From an uncultured Chloroflexota bacterium (lineage in GTDB: Bacteria; Chloroflexota; Limnocylindria; Limnocylindrales; Limnocylindraceae), in the NCBI GenBank assembly GCA_903851225.1, contig CAINNT010000097.1, positions 1 to 7,770 of the forward strand: a stretch of DNA of 7,770 nucleotides, in the 5' to 3' direction. This document shows positions 6,458-7,770 of the stretch, in pieces. The first letter of the stretch is position 1; every line of letters starts with the position of its first letter. Position numbers and translations under genes: made by a program. A model generated the notes under the pieces. That model did not search any database, was not told the origin of the DNA, and worked only from the letters and a program-made list of their open reading frames with translations.

Positions 6458-6886
6458 CTACGCCTCTTCGCCGCGAACGGCATCAACGAGTGGGGTTGCG
6501 TTTGGGAGCGCTGCGGTCGGGGCGATCCAGGCGGCGGGATCGGCGATCCCGAGGGCGGAGAGCATCAGCGCATGCCCTTCGGCGATGGTTGCCGTGCGAA
6601 GCGTGCAGATCGATTCGCGGCCAGAGCGCTCGGTGGTGACGAGTCCGGCGGCGCGCAGTCGGCGCAGGTGCCACGAGACGAGCGGCTGCGAGAGGCCGGT
6701 GAACTCAATGAGCTCCGAGACGGTCGCAGGGCCAGCGGCGAGGCGGCGCACCACCTCGAGGCGGTTGGTATCGCCGAGGGCGCGGTGCACGCGGCGAGCC
6801 GCCTCGATGACGTCTCGCTCCCCCGCCAGGCGGGAGACGGCGGCGCCCGTGGCGGCTGGCAACGCGGAGACCTGTTGTGCGCTCAT
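6458..6886 (-). CDS. ArsR-family winged helix-turn-helix regulator
   Basis: A 142-residue DNA-binding protein with an ArsR-type winged helix at about residues 27-96. ALGDTNRLEVVRRLAAGP (37-54) is the classic first-helix signature. TVSELIEFTGLSQPLVSWHL (55-74) covers the helix-turn-helix, and LRAAGLVTTERSGRESICTL (77-96) covers the last helix and wing. The metal-sensing ELCVCDL cysteines of ArsR/SmtB are absent; the only cysteine is C94, so a classic thiol metal site is unlikely. About 22 extra N-terminal and 40 extra C-terminal residues (Ala/Pro-rich) flank the domain. As first gene of the block, two bases before the synthase gene, it probably controls the operon and itself through the palindrome directly upstream. 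The effector is unknown. No Shine-Dalgarno sequence precedes the ATG, so a nearly leaderless message is possible. Confidence 0.85.
   Translation of the reverse strand: MSAQQVSALPAATGAAVSRLAGERDVIEAARRVHRALGDTNRLEVVRRLAAGPATVSELIEFTGLSQPLVSWHLRRLRAAGLVTTERSGRESICTLRTATIAEGHALMLSALGIADPAAWIAPTAALPNATPLVDAVRGEEA
6463..6468 (-). promoter_or_regulatory. Ribosome binding site of the synthase gene
   Basis: The minus strand reads AAGAGG seven bases before the ATG at 6455. It lies within the last codons of the regulator, supports this start and ties the two genes into one transcript. Confidence 0.65.
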
Positions 6887-6890
6887 AGAA

Positions 6891-6914
6891 GCGGAAGTTT
6901 ATATGAATTCCCGC
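6891..6914. promoter_or_regulatory. 24-bp imperfect palindrome, putative ArsR operator
   Basis: The left half-site gcggaagtttat (6891-6902) matches the reverse complement of the right half-site atgaattcccgc (6903-6914) at 9 of 12 positions, and all three mismatches are transitions. The centre TTTATATGAA is AT-rich in a GC-rich setting, as in many ArsR/SmtB operators. It ends four bases from the regulator's start codon and covers the likely -10 element, so binding would block transcription. Confidence 0.6.
6898..6903 (-). promoter_or_regulatory. Probable -10 element of the regulator/lipid operon
   Basis: The minus strand reads TATAAA, five of six matches to TATAAT, within CATATAAACT. Transcription would start near 6891, leaving only four or five bases before the ATG at 6886. 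No recognisable -35 hexamer is seen 16-18 bases upstream. Confidence 0.5.
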
Positions 6915-6956
6915 TGATGCGATAGGGAGGTGGCCCCGCGTAAGGCGAGATTGTTA

Positions 6957-6974
6957 CGCCTCCGCGTGGAGGCG
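6957..6974 (-). terminator. Hairpin downstream of nuoN
   Basis: CGCCTCC and GGAGGCG form a perfect 7-bp stem around a four-base loop, starting four bases after the nuoN stop. A second, overlapping 6-bp pairing (GCGTAA 6938-6943 with TTACGC 6954-6959) could form instead. There is no clear T-run, but the position between nuoN and a separate promoter fits a transcription stop. Confidence 0.55.
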
Positions 6975-6978
6975 GCGG

Positions 6979-7770
6979 CTACGTGGCGAGGGCCTGAACG
7001 ACCGCCTCGATGATCGGCGTTGGGGCGAGACCGAGGGCCACCGTGCCGATGGCGGCAATGAGGAGGCCAGCTCGGAGCATCGGCCCCTCAGCCACTTGAG
7101 CCGCTGGTTCCGCCGGATCGCGCATGAAGAGATAGACGATGACGCGCAGGTAGTAGAAGGCGGCGATCGCGGCGTTGAGCACCGCGATGACGGCGAGGAG
7201 TGTGGCTGGCCCACCCGCCTGCACAGCGGCCAGGATCACGTAGGTCTTGGCGAAGAATCCAGCCGTCGGCGGGATGCCGGTGAGGCTCAGCAGGAAGATC
7301 ACCGCGAGGATCGCCATCCGCGGATGTTTTCGGCCAAGCCCAGCGAGATCGGAGAGCTGGGTGGTGGCGCCAGGTCGACCCTGGAGCGCGGTGAGGAAGG
7401 CAAACGCGCCAAGGTTCATGAATGCATACGCCGCCGCATAGAAGAGAACGCCTGCGATTCCCGCCGCCTCTCCTGCACCTGCGGCCACGATGCCAACCAT
7501 CAGGTAACCGGTATGTGCGATCGACGAATAGGCGAGCATGCGCTTCACGTTGCTCTGGGTGAGTGCCACCAAGTTGCCGAGCGTCATCGTTGCCGCTGCC
7601 AACACGACCATCACGGGAATCCAAAGGCTGGCGAGTGGCGCAAGGGCAATCACAAACAACTTGATCAAGAGCACGAAAGCGCCGACCTTGGGGCCCACCG
7701 ACAGGTACCCGGTGATCGGCGTCGGTGAACCTTGATAGGCGTCTGGGGTCCAGTAGTGGAACGGCACCGC
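6979..7770 (-). CDS. nuoN: NADH-quinone oxidoreductase subunit N (C-terminal part)
   Basis: The last 263 residues of a complex I membrane subunit; the N-terminal part lies beyond the right edge and the frame is open to base 7770. The visible start AVPFHYWTPDAYQGSPTP is the NuoN hallmark (PFHxWxPDxYxGxPTP). YLSVGPKVGAF with its intramembrane lysine, and SNVKRMLAYSSIAHTGYLM, are conserved antiporter-like segments of the proton channel. Several hydrophobic helices follow, including LTGIPPTAGFFAKTYV. The protein ends with a last helix and VVQALAT, a normal C-terminus. NuoN is usually the last gene of the nuo operon, and the hairpin after it agrees with that. It has no functional tie to the inositol lipid genes. 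Confidence 0.96.
   Translation of the reverse strand, partial: AVPFHYWTPDAYQGSPTPITGYLSVGPKVGAFVLLIKLFVIALAPLASLWIPVMVVLAAATMTLGNLVALTQSNVKRMLAYSSIAHTGYLMVGIVAAGAGEAAGIAGVLFYAAAYAFMNLGAFAFLTALQGRPGATTQLSDLAGLGRKHPRMAILAVIFLLSLTGIPPTAGFFAKTYVILAAVQAGGPATLLAVIAVLNAAIAAFYYLRVIVYLFMRDPAEPAAQVAEGPMLRAGLLIAAIGTVALGLAPTPIIEAVVQALAT

Noticed and set aside
386..6886. Possible defence system, mobile element or lipopolysaccharide locus
   Set aside because: The acyltransferases alone could suggest lipid A synthesis, but no Lpx enzymes are present and Ino1 with the PIP synthase points to inositol lipids. No nuclease-helicase modules, transposases or direct-repeat arrays are seen.
6458..6886. Arsenic or metal-resistance regulator
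   Set aside because: The cysteine metal motif is absent and no metal efflux or reductase gene is nearby.
7096..7728. Plus-strand open frame of 210 codons
   Set aside because: It is antisense to nuoN; the translation is rich in His, Arg and Glu with no recognisable domain.

Overview
The window carries an almost continuous minus-strand gene block that looks like a complete route from glucose-6-phosphate to a mannosylated, acylated phosphatidylinositol. It is flanked by the 3' part of a respiratory complex I gene (nuoN, right edge) and by the 3' part of a convergent NUDIX hydrolase gene (plus strand, left edge). DNA is moderately GC-rich and coding density is very high; no non-coding stretch exceeds about 120 bases. 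I see no tRNA, rRNA, CRISPR array, insertion sequence or phage gene.

Reading in the direction of transcription (right to left): nuoN (partial, 7770-6979) ends at a GC-rich hairpin. The inositol-lipid block then begins with an ArsR-type winged-helix regulator (6886-6458). Two nucleotides later comes a CDP-alcohol phosphatidyltransferase of the phosphatidylinositol-phosphate synthase type (6455-5784). After a 120-base gap with possible leader structure comes inositol-1-phosphate synthase ino1 (5663-4446). A 100-base gap holding two strong hairpins follows. Then four genes are joined by three successive 4-base ATGA stop/start overlaps: a PatA/LpxL-type acyltransferase (4345-3284), a second acyltransferase of the same superfamily (3287-2391), a PHP-domain metal-dependent phosphoesterase (2394-1567) and a PimA-like GT4 glycosyltransferase (1570-386). 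The last gene runs tail to tail into the NUDIX gene, with both stop codons inside one inverted repeat.

How the genes may work together: Ino1 makes inositol 1-phosphate; the synthase joins it to CDP-diacylglycerol to give phosphatidylinositol phosphate; a phosphatase must then release phosphate, and the PHP protein is an untested candidate; the PimA-like enzyme adds mannose from GDP-mannose; the two acyltransferases could add further acyl chains. The set resembles the mycobacterial pgsA1 - patA (Rv2611c) - pimA - NUDIX (Rv2609c) cluster. It differs by carrying ino1, a second acyltransferase, a PHP gene and a linked ArsR regulator, and by having the NUDIX gene in the opposite orientation.

Organism: Ino1 is of the actinobacterial type and the cluster is mycobacteria-like. 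The rearranged gene order, the tandem acyltransferases and the overall composition make me lean to Chloroflexota (Thermomicrobia- or Limnocylindria-like lineages), with an unusual Actinomycetota as the alternative. This placement is inference from content only.
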